NCBI RefSeq assembly: GCF_905171775.1
Contig: NC_053492.1
Span: 182,974,278-183,038,277, forward strand
Direction of reading: 5' to 3'
Origin: Rana temporaria
Lineage: Eukaryota > Chordata > Amphibia > Anura > Ranidae
Length of the DNA stretch: 64,000 bases
The first letter of the stretch is position 1, and each line of letters opens with the position of its first letter. The notes beneath the pieces are model-generated. The model ran no database searches, was not told where the DNA came from, and saw only the letters and a list, made by a program, of their open reading frames with translations. Below are positions 11,071 through 22,829 of this stretch, piece by piece. A program made the position numbers and the translations under genes.

Positions 11071-12180
11071 GGCCCCATTCACACCTGCGGACCGTTCAGA
11101 TCCGCCTGTCAGTTTTTTCAGGCGGATCTGAACGGGCGCTCCATGTATCTCTAAGGAGCGTCGGATGTCAGTGGTGATATGTCCGCTGACATCCGGTTCA
11201 TTTTCTTTCACAAAAGTTTTATTGTCATATAAACCGACAGTACAGGTTCACAATGTTATATAGCATACAATGTACAAAGTAAATCCGGACCCAAAAGCCC
11301 ACATCAACATACAGGAAGCAAGATCTTATGCTATACTCAATTGAAAAGAGAGATGAAAAAAGTATTTAGAACAAGATGGTCTAGAACCCAGGCATCGCCC
11401 GACTGTCTATAAACCTGTTGAATGAGTGTGCAATTCACAACAACAAAAAAAATCTGAAGGTTAGCATCCTCTAGAAAGAGTACAAAGAGATAACAGTCAA
11501 GGAAGAGACTATAAAGGAGTGGACAAAGAGAGGAAAGTGGAGCAGAGTGAGAAGAAGAATGGAAGGTGAAATGGGAGAGAAAGAAGAAGGGGGTAGAAGG
11601 TCCACGGGGTGCGTGCAAGAGGAGTCCTACATTGACAGTAATGCGGTGTCAAACCTAGAAGGGTGGTAGTATGTCATCCAAGGCTGCCAAAAGCTGAGAA
11701 ACTTGTCGTGCGTATCAGAAAGGACAGACGTTAGTTTCTCATTAACCATGACATCGTTCATGCCTTTTTTGACCGCCTCAAAGCTAAGTGTGGGTGTCTT
11801 CCATGCTCTCGCAATTGTCAACCGAGCTGCAGTAAAGAGATGCTGGGCCAGTTACCTCTCTGGATACAGTAATCCCACGATAGGCTTACCAAGGAGTGCT
11901 ACATAAGGGTCCCTTTTAATGTTAATCTGAAATAGATTACGAAGGAGAGTGCATACCCTAATCCACAGTCTGCACGCCCGCGGGCAGGACCACAACATCC
12001 AGTTCGTTTTCATCCGATCCCCCATAGAGGAGAGCGGAGATCTGACCGGTCCGTCCCTGCACAGTGTGCAGAGACAGACCTTCATCTGCCAGCTCAGCGG
12101 GAATCAACGGAGCGACCCCCGCTGAACAAGCGGATGTTTAAAAACAGATCCTCACATGATCAGCAGGTGTAAAAGGGGCC
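11071..12180. mobile_element. MITE, family B, split by a truncated L1
   Basis: Termini GGCCCCATTCACACCTGC and GCAGGTGTAAAAGGGGCC are inverted. The interior has a strong hairpin (GTTCAGATCCGCCTGTCAG with CAGGCGGATCTGAAC, 11089-11131). An L1 tail is inserted at 11206-12001. Confidence 0.75.
11206..12001 (-). mobile_element. 5'-truncated L1 retrotransposon (ORF2 C-terminus and 3' UTR)
   Basis: Near-identical flanks GTTCATTTTC (11196-11205) and GTTCGTTTTC (12002-12011) form the target duplication inside the family B MITE. On the minus strand the 5' part encodes CPRACRLWIRVCTLLRNLFQ and then SFWQPWMTYY, matching the C-terminal end of L1 ORF2 (compare SLWQPWLDTP in the intact copy at 38630-42424). 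It ends with AATAAAAC and an A-rich stretch. It is an insertion of about 0.8 kb with frameshifts. Confidence 0.85.
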
Positions 12181-12183
12181 TTA

Positions 12184-12840
12184 AGCCCTGTACACACGGG
12201 CGAGAATCCCGTCGGGAAAAAAAAGTTGGTTTTCTCGATGGGATTCCTGACAAGATTTTCTTGCCAAGTCCTATGTACAGACGCACATTCAAATGAACCG
12301 CCGTTCTTTTGAATGGCAAGAACGCGGTGACATCATTGACTACGACGAGCATGCGCTCGTCACATTCGATGCCAACGCCGCCATCTTGCTTCACCCTACC
12401 TATGCCTTGGAAGCTACCGCGCATTAGTCGAAGTCTCATCGAACATGCGCGGGTTTCCATGGAGGCAGGTAAGCATACACACGCTAGGGTTTCTCAGCAG
12501 GAAAACACTGCCGAGAATCCCGACGAGAAATTAGAGAGCAGGTTCTCTATTTTTTCGTCGAGATTCCCGGCAGTTTTCTCGATGAAAACACCTATGCAAA
12601 TTGGATGCGCGTTTCTCCGCATCCAATTCGCATAGCAAGAGAATGTGGCCGCTTCTTTAAAGAGCCAGTTCACATTTCTCCGGGGCAGCTGCGGAGCGCA
12701 CTGCACAGAAACGGCGTCTTTGGCTCAGTTTCAGGGCCGAATTCAGGCAAAGATCTGGCCCTGATTTGTCCCTGAAACAGAGAACAGGGACGCACAGCAT
12801 TCCTATGCAAACCGCGGCTGGTTTAGGTGTAAACCGAGCC
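12184..12840. repeat. Composite of MITE pieces (family E-like, then family B-like)
   Basis: It starts GCCCTGTACACACGG and contains complementary TTCTCGTCGGG/CCCGACGAGAA arms as in family E. From about 12590 it passes into a 45-bp hairpin (GCAAATTGGATGCG with CGCATCCAATTCGC) and family B-like sequence ending TTTAGGTGTAAACCGAGCC. Exact element borders are not resolvable. Confidence 0.5.
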
Positions 12841-14264
12841 TAAATCACGAAAACTGTGGGTTAGTTGCACTTTAGCAAAAAAGCAGTGTGAAGCCACATT
12901 TAAAGAGACACTTTACTTTGCTCACGCAGGACAAAAGTGACAGTGTCTCTGGAAAGGGCTGCACTGAAAGAAGAAGCTGTGGCGAAGCAGTGCAAAGGTG
13001 AGTAAAAGTGGAGCAGAATAGGGGCATCTTGCATTGACACTGTCTCTTTGCCCTCCATGAGCAAGGTGATGGTACCACTTTAGGCAGTACAGCTAGGTCA
13101 CCTTCCTGCCTCTAACTTGAGAATGGACAGTAAAGAAGTTCTGTACTGTGGATAAGAAAGGGCTCCGCAATTTGAGTACTTGCACCTAATTTAAAAGTAG
13201 ACAGAGATTGTTGGGTGCAATCTTCTTCTCAGGAACTGAGGGTGCTAGCAATGCACATAGCAAATAAGAACAAAAGATAATCAGGAAAGCCGCACTCTTT
13301 TGTTCTAATTTAAAAGTACATTTAATGATTTGCAATGGTCATAAAACTGCATTCATTTTGCTTTTATATCTGCCTTGAGTTTAGCGTTGAGGTTGATTTG
13401 TTGGCTCAGTATTGATAAAATACGATGACAGAGGTATCAGAATACCAATCCACCAGTAATACCACTGAGTTTGTATGAATTTATGTATATTCTCAATGTA
13501 ATAATGTTTTCATGTTAATCTAAACAATGTTCTGTACCACAGTGTAATTTAAAAAATCTATTTGTACGGAGCACACATAGATAATCGCAATTAGAACTGT
13601 AAATGTTTAAACAGGTACTGCATATCTACAACAGGGAAGATAAGAGCAGTGGCGTATTATCCATGTGTGCAATGTGTGCAGCGCACCTGGACTCTGAGGA
13701 AGGGTGCCCTGGCACACAATGCACACATGGAAGGGCCACCCTGTGCTTTAAAATAACCCCATCAGCTCATGTGCTTGCCACCTCCAACCCCCACAGCAAC
13801 AATACTCTGTGGCTCCCATGCAGCTGCTGTCTTCTTCTCCTTCTGAACCTGAACCCGCATATAAAGGGAATAAGTGCTATGTCCCCAGTTCCTTTCTCTG
13901 TCTCAAAAAAGAGATGCTTCACCAAGCCCCCCGCCCCCAAAAAGTAATTTTTTTTAAAAATAACCTTATAAAAAAAGCCGCACAGGAATGCACAGGTGTT
14001 TCATTCCCAGTCCCAGTGATGTCAACTGGGAAGCTTCAGCTGCACAGACACAGCTGCTGCTCTCGATTTGACATCTGTGTGGATGTATACCTCTGAACTC
14101 ACATTGTCTGCATTTGGGGCTGTGCACCGCACCCACACGGATGTCAGATTGGGAGCAGCGACTGTGTCCATACAGACGCTTCGTCGCAATTGACATGAAT
14201 AGAACTGCCTAAACAGGGATGCACGGAACACTTGGGCACCCCCTTGTGCGTAAACATGGCCCTC
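12841..14264. other. Intronic sequence, mostly unrecognised
   Basis: No exon was detected. A stretch around 13995-14230 has loosely complementary halves and may be an old MITE. A run of T then A lies at about 13945-13977. Confidence 0.3.
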
Positions 14265-16047
14265 ACGTACTTGGACATTCAAACATGACAATGATCCAAA
14301 ACAAAAGGCCAAGTTGACCTGTCATTGGCTACAGCAGAAAAAGTGAAGGTTCTGAAGTGGCCATCTCAGTCTCCTGACCTCAATATCATTGAGTCACTCT
14401 GGGGAGATCTCAAACGTTTTACTTTTACTCGTGGTTAGCATTTGGCATTTAGCATTTGGCTGAAGCCATTTATTATCAATCAACTGTTTACTCTTTTTTT
14501 TAACAAGAGAGTGTTTACTCTTTTTAAATCATAATCACAACAGAAACTACACAAATGACCCTGATCAAAAGTTTACATACCCTGGTGATTTTGGCCTGAT
14601 AACATGCACACAAGTTGACACAAAGGGTTTTGAATGGCTATTAAAGGTAACTATCCTCATCTGTGATCTGTTTGCTTGTAATTAGTGTGTGTGCATAAAA
14701 GGTCAGTGAGTTTCTGGACTCCTGACATACCCTTGCATCTTTCATCCAGTGCTGCACTGACGTTTCTGGATTCTGAGTCATGGGGAAAGGAAAATAATTG
14801 TCAAAAGATCTGTGGGAAAAGGTAGTTGAGCTGTATAAAACAGGAAAAAGAAATAAAAAGATATCAAAGGAATTGAGAATGCCAATCAGTGTTCAAACTC
14901 TAATCAAGATGTCGAAAATGAGGGGTTCTGTTGAAATCAAACCACGGTCAGGTAGACCAACTAAAATTTCAGCCACAACTGCCAGCAAAATTGTTTGGGA
15001 TGCATAAAAAACCCCACAAATAAAATACAGGACTCTCGGAAAACATGTGGTGTGGCTGTTTCAAGATGCACAATAAGGAGGCACTTGAAGAAAGATGGGC
15101 TGCATGGTCGAGTCGCCAGAAGAAAACCATTACTACACAAATGCCACAAAGTATCCCACTTACAATACACCAAACAGCACAGAGACAACCTTTAAACCTT
15201 CTGGCACAAATTCATTTGGAGTGATAAGACCAAAATTTAGCTTTTTGGCCACAACCATAAACGCTACATTTGAAGAGAAGTCAACAAGGTCTATGATGAA
15301 AGATACACTATTCCTACTGTGAAACACGGAGGTGGATCGCTGATGTTCTGGGGATGTGTGAGCTACAAAGGCACTGGAAATTTGGTCAAAATTGATGGCA
15401 AGATGAATGCAGTATGTTATCAAAAAATATAGGAGGAGCATTTGCATTCATCAGCTAGGAATCTGCGCATGGAACGTACTTGGACATTCCAACATGACAA
15501 TGATCCAAAACAAAAGGCCAAGTTGACCTGTCATTGGCTACAGAAGAAAAAAGTGAAGGTTCTGAAGTGGCCATCTCAGTCTCCTGACCTCAATATCATT
15601 GAGACACTCTGGGGAGATCTCAAACATGCAGTTCAGGCAAGACAGCCCAAAAATGTACAGGAACTGGAGGCTTTTTGCCAAAAGGAATGAGCAGTTTTAC
15701 CTTGTGCGAAGAAAAAGAGCCTCATCCACAAATACCACAAAAGACTTCAAACTGTCATTGATGTTAGGGGGGACAATACTGGGGGGGAACTGGGGTATGT
15801 AAACTTCTGATCAGGGTCATTTGGGTAGTTTCTGTCATTATGATATAAAAATAGTAAACACAGTTGATTGATAATAAATGGCTTCAGCCAAACACTAACC
15901 ATGAGTGAAAGAAACGTTTTTGTTTTATCGAAAAAAATGTGATCAAACAATGGCGCCCTATTGATTTGTTTTATCATTCATATTCTCTGAAAAATGGCCA
16001 ATAAATCATAAATTCTGCCAGGGTATGTAAACTTAAGAGCACAACTG
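14265..16047 (+). mobile_element. Tc1-like element 1, rearranged at its left end
   Basis: The right end is intact: inverted repeat CAGTTGTGCTCTTAAG (reverse of 16032-16047) plus an inner direct repeat AGTTTACATACCCCAG at about 15782-15799, followed by TA. The left inverted repeat is present only from about 14416 inward. Its outer part is replaced by a 151-bp copy of the transposase 3' coding region (14265-14415, matching 15474-15625). The family's usual length of about 1.6 kb is kept from 14416 onward. Confidence 0.85.
14780..15762 (+). pseudogene. Tc1-like transposase pseudogene
   Basis: The start codon context gives MGKGK followed by an immediate stop at codon 6, then LSKDLWEKVVELYKTGKR and ISKELRMPIS, a paired-like helix-turn-helix. 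RGSVEIKPRSGRPTKIS follows before a frameshift near 15000. The catalytic part survives as TFQHDNDPKQKAKLTCHWLQ, then LKWPSQSPDLNIIETLWGDL and AVQARQPKNVQELEAFC. It thus retains the D of HDNDPK and the E of IETLWG but is split over four frames. It is inactive. Confidence 0.9.
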
Positions 16048-16054
16048 TAAAGGT

Positions 16055-16222
16055 GGAACAAACTGACCTAGGGTTGTGATTATACTGGGGGACAGCCTTA
16101 CCTAGGAGGAGGATTATACCGGAGGACAGACTGACCTGGGGGGATTATACTGGGGAACAGTTTGATCTGGAGGGAAGGCAGCCTTACCTAGGGGGTGAAT
16201 TGTACTGGGGGACAGACTGACC
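16055..16222. repeat. Degenerate minisatellite
   Basis: There are four diverged units of about 40-50 bp built around GGGGGACAG, CTGACCTAGG and GGATTATACTGG, immediately right of the Tc1 terminus. Confidence 0.7.
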
Positions 16223-17102
16223 TTGTTTGATTTACCCACGTCCCTGAAGCCCATCCTGCCTCTAACGCAAATGGTCACACCCACTGTTCACCCCGGCATG
16301 CTCTGTGCACCACATTACTCTTCCATTTGGCATGCCCAAATGGGCCCTAGGTATTTTACAATCCTAGCAACTCCCCTGGTACGATGATAACCATGCTCAT
16401 GCTCTTCACTAAGCACACAACATTTTTTTATCAAGCAATTGGGGTCCAACTTGATCTTGCACACTGATTTAAAAAAAAACGCCCCTGGATAAGAGGGTTG
16501 CAATGATTTATATCTAAAATCTCTATCCTTATTCCTTGTATTGCCAAAGCTTGGATACACCTTAAAGTAAACCTGTCAGGAAAGAAATAGGGGACTGACA
16601 TTGTTGGCCTCCTTTTTATGTGCTAGTTGTCTGCCCTGCCTACTGTGCTTTGCTGAGTGACCAACCTGAAACAAAGTGGGTGACCCACCTAAATTTGCAA
16701 GCTCTTTTCTGCATAACTTTTCAAGGCCAGTGACTCAACTATTAAAGCAATAGGGGTCAGTATAACTGCCAGACAACTAGAATTTTTAAAGAGGTGTTAC
16801 AAAAGGCAGCCCACATGAAACTTCATTTTTAGTTTTGTGTGTGTGGAAGTGATTGGGTGGTCTTACAGATCAGGAGTTTACTCTCACTTTTCTCGCTGCA
16901 TGCTTGTTCCAGAACAAACATTCAGAAAGTATTGAAGCCAGAGACAGCCAGGCAACTACCATTTTCATCAGTCATCAAAAGCTCAGTCACAAGGCCAAAA
17001 TCTAAAGTTTTGTTTTTTAGTAGTATATACACAGCAAAAGCTTTTTAACTGCTTTAGAAATCAAAATAGTTTTAACACAATTTTTTAAGCACATATGAGA
17101 CC
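16223..17102. other. Intronic sequence, nothing recognised
   Basis: No exon, terminal repeat or tandem array was detected. Confidence 0.35.
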
Positions 17103-17106
17103 TTAA

Positions 17107-17546
17107 AGCCATCGATTGTGAGCTACCTGTCGATCGCGGGAAGCCAACAGGCAGATCTCGATCAGGGCTGTGCTGATGCTTTCCCCCAAGCTCCGCCGGT
17201 GTTGCTCTTCCTTCACTAGCAAAGCCGTGCTGGATGGAGGGCGGGACCGGAAGCTGTTTTAGTTACCGTTGCAAGTTAACTAGCAGATGATTGGTTGCTA
17301 GGCAGTCCTAGCAACCAATCATCAGCTTGTTAACATAAAAAGTTACCTAAAGCAGCTCCCGGGGGGGGGGAGCCGAACATTACGTAGTTCCATGCACAAT
17401 GTGCGGCGATCTATCTCCGGAAGTGGGAGAAGATACCTGGATTTGACAGCTATCCGTCCCCCCCCCCCTGAAAGGTGGCCAATGCGGTATCAGAGGGGGG
17501 GAGGAATCGGATCAGCGAAAGTTACATTTATGCGTGGAACTCTGCT
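17107..17546. mobile_element. TTAA-flanked MITE, family F
   Basis: It is flanked by TTAA at 17103-17106 and 17547-17550. The right terminus GTGGAACTCTGCT is the family F end seen at 57419-57947 and 60240-60594; the left end has diverged. Inside is a strong hairpin, GATGATTGGTTGCTAGG with CCTAGCAACCAATCATC (17287-17323). Confidence 0.7.
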
Positions 17547-17550
17547 TTAA

Positions 17551-18572
17551 TTTGGTCATTTGGTTAGAAAAATACCCTACATATATTTTTATAGGTGAAG
17601 AAAATGACAAAAATGGAAAAGAATGCTGATCCAGTTAGCTTAATTCATAATATATTTTATATAATTAAAAAATGAACTTCCACCTCCCAATGAAAATACT
17701 TTTCTCCTTAACTTTAGGTGCTTTTTACTTATACGCCCAGTGGATCCAACGCAGCTCTCTTCTCCTGTGCCACTCTTCTAATCCAGGTCTCGCCCTGCAA
17801 TACCAACTCACTTTTGGTCATGGTGAGATGGCTTTCTCTTTCTGGTTCTTGCAGTCGGCCCAGAATGTCTCAACAGAGATTTGGCACCAAGTCATTTGTA
17901 TACATGTTTCCATCTTGGAGGGTTTTATGAATTGTAAAAAGTAATGCTGCCTGAGATATTTGAAATAGACATCCCCGGAAGGCAATGGGAGGGCAATGCA
18001 GATATCATCCTTGTCTAGGTGAAGAATAAGGAAGTTGGAGGGAACTAGCATAATAAGGGGAAAACTGTATTTCTATTTTCATAAAATAAAGTATCATGGT
18101 ATTTTAAAAATAATTCACCAAAGTTTCTGAATAATCCAAGTATGTATAGATGTTGATACATACAGTAGTCCTGTATGCACAATAAACATATGTATAGGGC
18201 ATTTTCCAGTACAATGGCTGAAATTTACAGATAATTTAAAATATCCTACACAATTAGCTGAAATACAATCAAATTATAATTTACAATAATTTAGAATTAT
18301 CATTTTAAAAACCTTTACTGCTCTTACTGTGCTCGCTATGAATGGTTAATAATGGTGATCCTTTGATCGGTAACCATTCAGGGTGGTTACTGATCACAAT
18401 GCCCTACTCCCCAGAGACCCTGTGCAACATGATCATTGGGATCAGAGCAATTTCCCAGGCATGCTGCAGCTGGGGAACGTGATCTCTTGGCATGAGGTAC
18501 ATTCTGAAATTATATTAATTTACAGCGGGAGATAAACTACAGTGGGGTTGGGATAAACTACAAAATGGTTAT
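17551..18572. other. Intronic sequence, nothing recognised
   Basis: No exon or recognisable repeat was detected. It contains AT-rich simple sequence around 18090-18310. Confidence 0.35.
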
Positions 18573-18716
18573 GATTATTATTATTATACAGAATTTATAT
18601 AGCGCCAACAGTTTATGCATCGCTTTACAGTATAAAAGGGTGACAATACAGTTATAATACAATAAAATACAATAGGATTAGGAGGACCCTGCTCAGAAGA
18701 GCTTACTATAGTAATA
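18573..18716 (-). repeat. Retroposon 3' tail (L2/SINE-like) with ATT repeat
   Basis: An (ATT)n run is followed by TTTATATAGCGCCAACAG and ends with CCCTGCTCAGAAGAGC. I recognise this as a common vertebrate LINE/SINE tail read in reverse. No head region is present. Confidence 0.5.
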
Positions 18717-18771
18717 TAGTGTTATTCTACAATATGACTTATGTTTTCAGATTTTTTAACATGACACTTAC

Positions 18772-18963
18772 CTTTATCTCAGAGGAGAGAATTGTTTCAT
18801 ATTTGTTGTAGAATTCTGTTGTATTGGACAGCTGGTGACCCATTGAGCGTCCATTAAACTTTTCAATGTCCTGGAGTGCTGACTCTGCTCCATCCTGTGA
18901 CTGGCACTTGTCCACAGCTTGAGAAGCTAAGAGATAGATTCCATCTTCACACCACTGGTTAGC
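18772..18963 (-). CDS. MCF2: MCF2/DBL-type Rho-GEF, spectrin-repeat exon 5 of 6
   Basis: This is another 192-nt, 64-codon exon in phase 0. The acceptor is ACGATTACCAG and the donor GTAAGTGTC. It reads ANQWCEDGIYLLASQAVDKC, includes ALQDIEKFNGR and ends TILSSEIK. The WCxxGIYLLASQAVDKCQS motif is the strongest diagnostic match to MCF2-type proteins in the window. Only about 1.2 kb separates it from the preceding exon, the shortest intron here. The following intron (10843-18771) contains a dead Tc1 element and a MITE split by L1. Confidence 0.94.
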
Positions 18964-19106
18964 CTGGTAATCGTATAAAGCAATAAAAAATATCCTTGTA
19001 ATTAAAAAAGGAAAAGGGTCACTTCAAGGTAAATGAATCTATATCCAAACATTTCTCTGCATCTCTGTTGGAAAGTTTTCCTTTAATTTCCTATCCTAGT
19101 GACTTT

Positions 19107-19420
19107 GGGGGTTATTTACGAAAGGCAAATCCACTTTGCACTACAAGTGCAAACTACAAGTGCAAAGTGCACTAGAAATTGCACTGAAAGTGCACTTGGA
19201 AGTGCAGTCACTGTAAATCTGAGGGGTAGATCTGAAATGAGGGGAAGCTCTGCTGATTTTATTATCCAATAATGTGCAAGCTAAATGGCTGTTTTTATTT
19301 TTCCTTGCATGTCCCCCTCAGATCTACAGCGACTGCACTTCCAAGAGCACTTTCAGTGCAATTTCAAATGCACTTTGCACTTGTAGTGCAAAGTGGATTT
19401 GCCTTTCGTAAATAACCCCC
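19107..19420. mobile_element. MITE, family H (TTATTTACGAAAGGC termini)
   Basis: Long inverted repeats start GGGGGTTATTTACGAAAGGC and extend into CAAATCCACTTTGCAC, covering about 314 bp overall. A near-identical copy truncated on its right side lies at 30393-30627. An 87-bp internally deleted relative is at 32393-32479. Confidence 0.85.
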
Positions 19421-19743
19421 TATGTTCTCACAATGCCAGGATGTGAGGCAATACCTCTTTAAGTAGTACAATATTTCCTCAAAAGCAATGGTAAGCTTCC
19501 CCAATGAAGTAGCAAACAGGACTAAAAGCCTGTAATGGGATCCAAACCTTTCCTGCTGTTTTCAAAACTAGCTGGATATACTCTTTACTGTGTGACGCAT
19601 ACCAATTTTGTCTCTAGCAACATGATCACTAGGTGAAAAGTGCAGGCAAGTTTCCCTAATGGGGTAGCAAACAGCACTAAAAGCAAGAAATAGGATCCAA
19701 CCCTTTTTCTACTCTTTTCAAAACTAGCTGGAGATACTCCTCA

Positions 19744-19993
19744 GGCCCCGTACACACGTCCGAGAAACTCGACGGGCAAAACACATCGTTTTGCTCGTCG
19801 AGTTCCTTGTGAAGCCGCCGAGGATCTCGGCGAGCCAAATTTTCCTATTGCCCAACGAGGAAATAGAGAACATGTTCTCTTTTTGGCCCGACGAGATCCT
19901 CGTCGGTTTCCTCAGCTAAAAGTGTACACACGACCGGTTTTCTCGGCAGAATATGTCTCCCATCGAGTTTCTTGCTGAATTCTGCCGAGAAAA
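19744..19993. mobile_element. Palindromic MITE, family E, right end truncated
   Basis: It starts GGCCCCGTACACACG with TCGTCGAGTT arms as at 4481. The right arm stops at GCCGAGAAAACTG, without the GTGTGTACGGGGCC terminus. Confidence 0.8.
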
Positions 19994-20142
19994 CTGTTTC
20001 ATATAAACCAATTTTGCCTGCTATTGCATGGAACTAATAGAATGGAAAAAAATGGTCCCTCAGGTTAATAAAAGTGACCAGTACATTAGAGGGTTCCAGG
20101 TAGCTACAAGCATAGTTAAATCATTATGCATGGCCTTCTCAC

Positions 20143-20334
20143 CTTGTCAAGTTGCTGGTGCAAATCCAGTGATTTTCTTAGGATGTCATACTTTTTCTTG
20201 GCCTCGTTAGTGAAGTCATCGCATATACGCCGCAGCTCTATACATTTTGGCCTGATGGAGTCAACAGCATAGTGGTTGTTCTGAATCAGCTGATCCCCAT
20301 GAAGAGCATGTAACTGGGCTTTTTCCAATAGCTC
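20143..20334 (-). CDS. MCF2: MCF2/DBL-type Rho-GEF, spectrin-repeat exon 4 of 6
   Basis: This is a 192-nt exon of exactly 64 codons, phase 0 at both ends, with acceptor TTACTTGCAAG and donor GTGAGAAG. It begins ELLEKAQLHALHGDQLIQNN and includes HYAVDSIRPKCIELRRICDD, ending LHQQLDK. The GDQLIxxxHYAxDSIRPKC block is a hallmark of the spectrin repeat in MCF2, MCF2L and related Trio/Kalirin-type exchange factors. The open reading frame runs past both splice sites, but the splice signals and family alignment fix the ends. The exon joins in frame to 18772-18963 (QLDK then ANQWCEDG). Confidence 0.94.
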
Positions 20335-20619
20335 CTTGCAAGTAATCAAGAGAACAGAACATAAGTAATCAAAAGAGACTAATGCTACTTTAGGATGTCA
20401 ACCTATCTCTTATTATTGCAAAGGATATTCATGTATAAACCGACCTCGGTGCACTAGTGTAAAGACAGGAGTCACAACATTCACATGATCTGGCAAGAGA
20501 AGTGGGCCTGCAGTGCTACCTTTTGCTCTTCCACCACAGTTTAGGGCTCCTACTTTTTTACTCCCTCCTCTTCTTTGTTGCAGCTGTCTACTGAGGGCCA
20601 CAGAATTCATTGTATAGTA
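20335..20619. other. Intronic sequence, nothing recognised
   Basis: It lies directly upstream of the exon at 20143-20334. No further coding signal was detected. Confidence 0.35.
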
Positions 20620-20778
20620 CATGGGTGCTCAACCTGTGGCTCTCCAGCTGTTGCAGAACTTCAAGTCCCATCATGCCTCTGCCTTTGGGAGTCATGCTTG
20701 TAACAGTCAGTAGCTTGCAATGCCTCATGGGAATTGTAGTTCTGAAACAGCTGGAGAGCCACAGGTTGAGCACCCATG
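20620..20778. mobile_element. Foldback MITE, family I
   Basis: Inverted repeats begin CATGGGTGCTCAACCTGTGG and extend to CTCCAGCTGTTGCAGAACT, covering most of the 159 bp. Relatives lie at 53308-53445 and 55236-55380. Confidence 0.85.
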
Positions 20779-21109
20779 GTATAGTATATGCTTTTCCATG
20801 GAATAAAACAATATTCTATAATTGTTCTCTATCCTTCCCATACAGTGCTCCACTAATTGTCCTATTATGTACTGTAGGCATACGACATTTTTTTAACGGA
20901 TTCCTCAAGCACTTACCACATACAGTAGCATATTTCAGATACTATATATAATGCATCATAGAGATCAGCTAATAATAGCCTGCTTTATCAGCTTCCTGCC
21001 TAGTCATTAATAATAATGTCATTTGTAATTGCAGAACTTCCTGGTATGTACTGCCTCCTAATTCCCCTACTCATGGGTCGAATGCTGGGTGACATCAGCC
21101 AGTTCAATA

Positions 21110-21682
21110 AAAATGGGCTGGCATTCAGGCCCTTGTGTATGACAGCCGGTTCCACAGAAGCTGGCTGTTTGGCCAGCTTCTGTCGGATGAGCATGCTGGA
21201 AAACCATCAGCCAACCCAATCAGCGCTTTCAGCCAATGGCCAAGAGCCCTGACCGGAGTGTTCTGGTGGGGGAGCCGTCCTCCTGTCAGAACACAACAGC
21301 TCAGGGGGGGAGATTGCTGTATTGATATTGGATCATTAGTACAGCAGCTCCGACCGGAGGTGACAGGTTTGTGTTTTTTCGTTCAACCCGCTGCGATGAA
21401 CAGAAAAAAAACTCCGTGTGTACAAGGCTTTAAGCTGGCCAAAGACAGTTCGTTTTTTGGATGAGCCAGCAGGCTATCGCCCCTGCTAGGATACTGTATT
21501 CTGGCAAAAGCGCCCACTGCTGTCAGAATACACTAATCAGTGGCTGCAGCCACTGATTGTCAGAAAAATTTCCAACATGCCCCTTAGAATTCTGTCAAGT
21601 GTAAAAGGCCACGCACTAATTAAATTTTGTCCAGTCCATGTGGGATCAGACGAATTTTGATCAGTGTATGGCCAGCTTTTCA
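21110..21682. repeat. Family D MITE-like repeats, two adjoining pieces
   Basis: The second piece (21433-21682) starts AAGCTGGCCAAAGACAG, ends TGTATGGCCAGCTTTTC and contains GTCAGAATACACTAATCAG, as does the copy at 2427. The first piece shares GCTGTCAG and GATTG modules but has no clear boundary. Confidence 0.45.
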
Positions 21683-22307
21683 GAATTCACATTATTACCC
21701 CTAAAATGCCTTTATCCACTTTTCTATACAAAATGTCAGCACCATTGATTATTCAGGCAGTCTGCGTCCAGGGTGAATCATCGCATGCGATCTCAGCATG
21801 AGTGATTACATGCAAGTGGATGCAATTTAGCTGCAAGAGCAGCTGGGGTTCTCACAGGTAATTGCCGGCAGTGTGCATTTGCAAGTGTTATCACAGGGAG
21901 GGAAGAGACTGAGAGGAAAAGCTTTCTCTTGCCTGTAGCAGACTGATGAAATCATCTCAGCCTAGGCAGTCAGTTGTTTGAAGATAGAAAAACGACTTTT
22001 TAATGATAAATAGTACAGCTCTTCTAAAACTATTATACTGTTGCCTTACTGTATAGTGTGGCATGCCATGAATTTATTCATGCAGACTTTGTACTTAATG
22101 AAAGAACCAGAATTAAAGTCATTATTCAACTGGGCATTATGTTCCAGGAATGTATGCTGTAAAGCCTTATACTTTGCCCTTGGGAGTAAGGCCTCAACTG
22201 TCAGTACTCTGATATATTTTATATGGTACTCTGCCAATTAGACCACGATAGGGACTTTACACAGAAAGTGATTTGAAGATATGAGTTAATTATTTAATAT
22301 GTTCCTA
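21683..22307. other. Intronic sequence, nothing recognised
   Basis: No exon or repeat boundary was detected. Confidence 0.35.
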
Positions 22308-22732
22308 AGTGCCGGTTCACACTACAGCGACTTGGTATCCGACTTGTCAGACCTCAAGTCGCCCCAAGTCACTTGACATCAGAAATCCCATGTTAGTCAA
22401 TGAGAGCTGTCTTAATGTACATTTCTGAAGTCGCTCCGACTTCAGAAAAGGTTCCTATACTACTTCAAGGCCACTTCTAGGCAACTTGTACCCATAGATT
22501 CCCTTCAAAGTCGGATCTCCATCTTAACTGAATCAAATTTAAAGGAAGAGAAAATTGTTTACTCAGGCAAACCCCTCCCTCCCACAGCGCTGATTATTCT
22601 GTGATTGGCCACAGCCAAAGTCACCTGTCCTGAAGGCAACTTTAAGTTGCGTTGTAAGTTGCTCCAAGTCACGCTGAAGTTGCCTTGCAAAGTCGTGCTG
22701 TGAGTCGGGTTGCCCATGTGTGAACTGGCACT
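22308..22732. mobile_element. MITE, family B variant (AGTGCCGGTTCACAC termini)
   Basis: Perfect-looking termini AGTGCCGGTTCACAC and GTGTGAACTGGCACT differ at one base. The interior repeats TCAAGTCGC, AAGTCAC and ACTTCAG in both orientations over 425 bp. Confidence 0.8.
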
Positions 22733-22829
22733 AAAGGTGTGACTGTTTCTATGAATATTTTATATCTAGTGCAATGTTGATTTATTACTTTAGAATTTTC
22801 ATTAATAGTGTTATAGTCTCTGGAACTTG

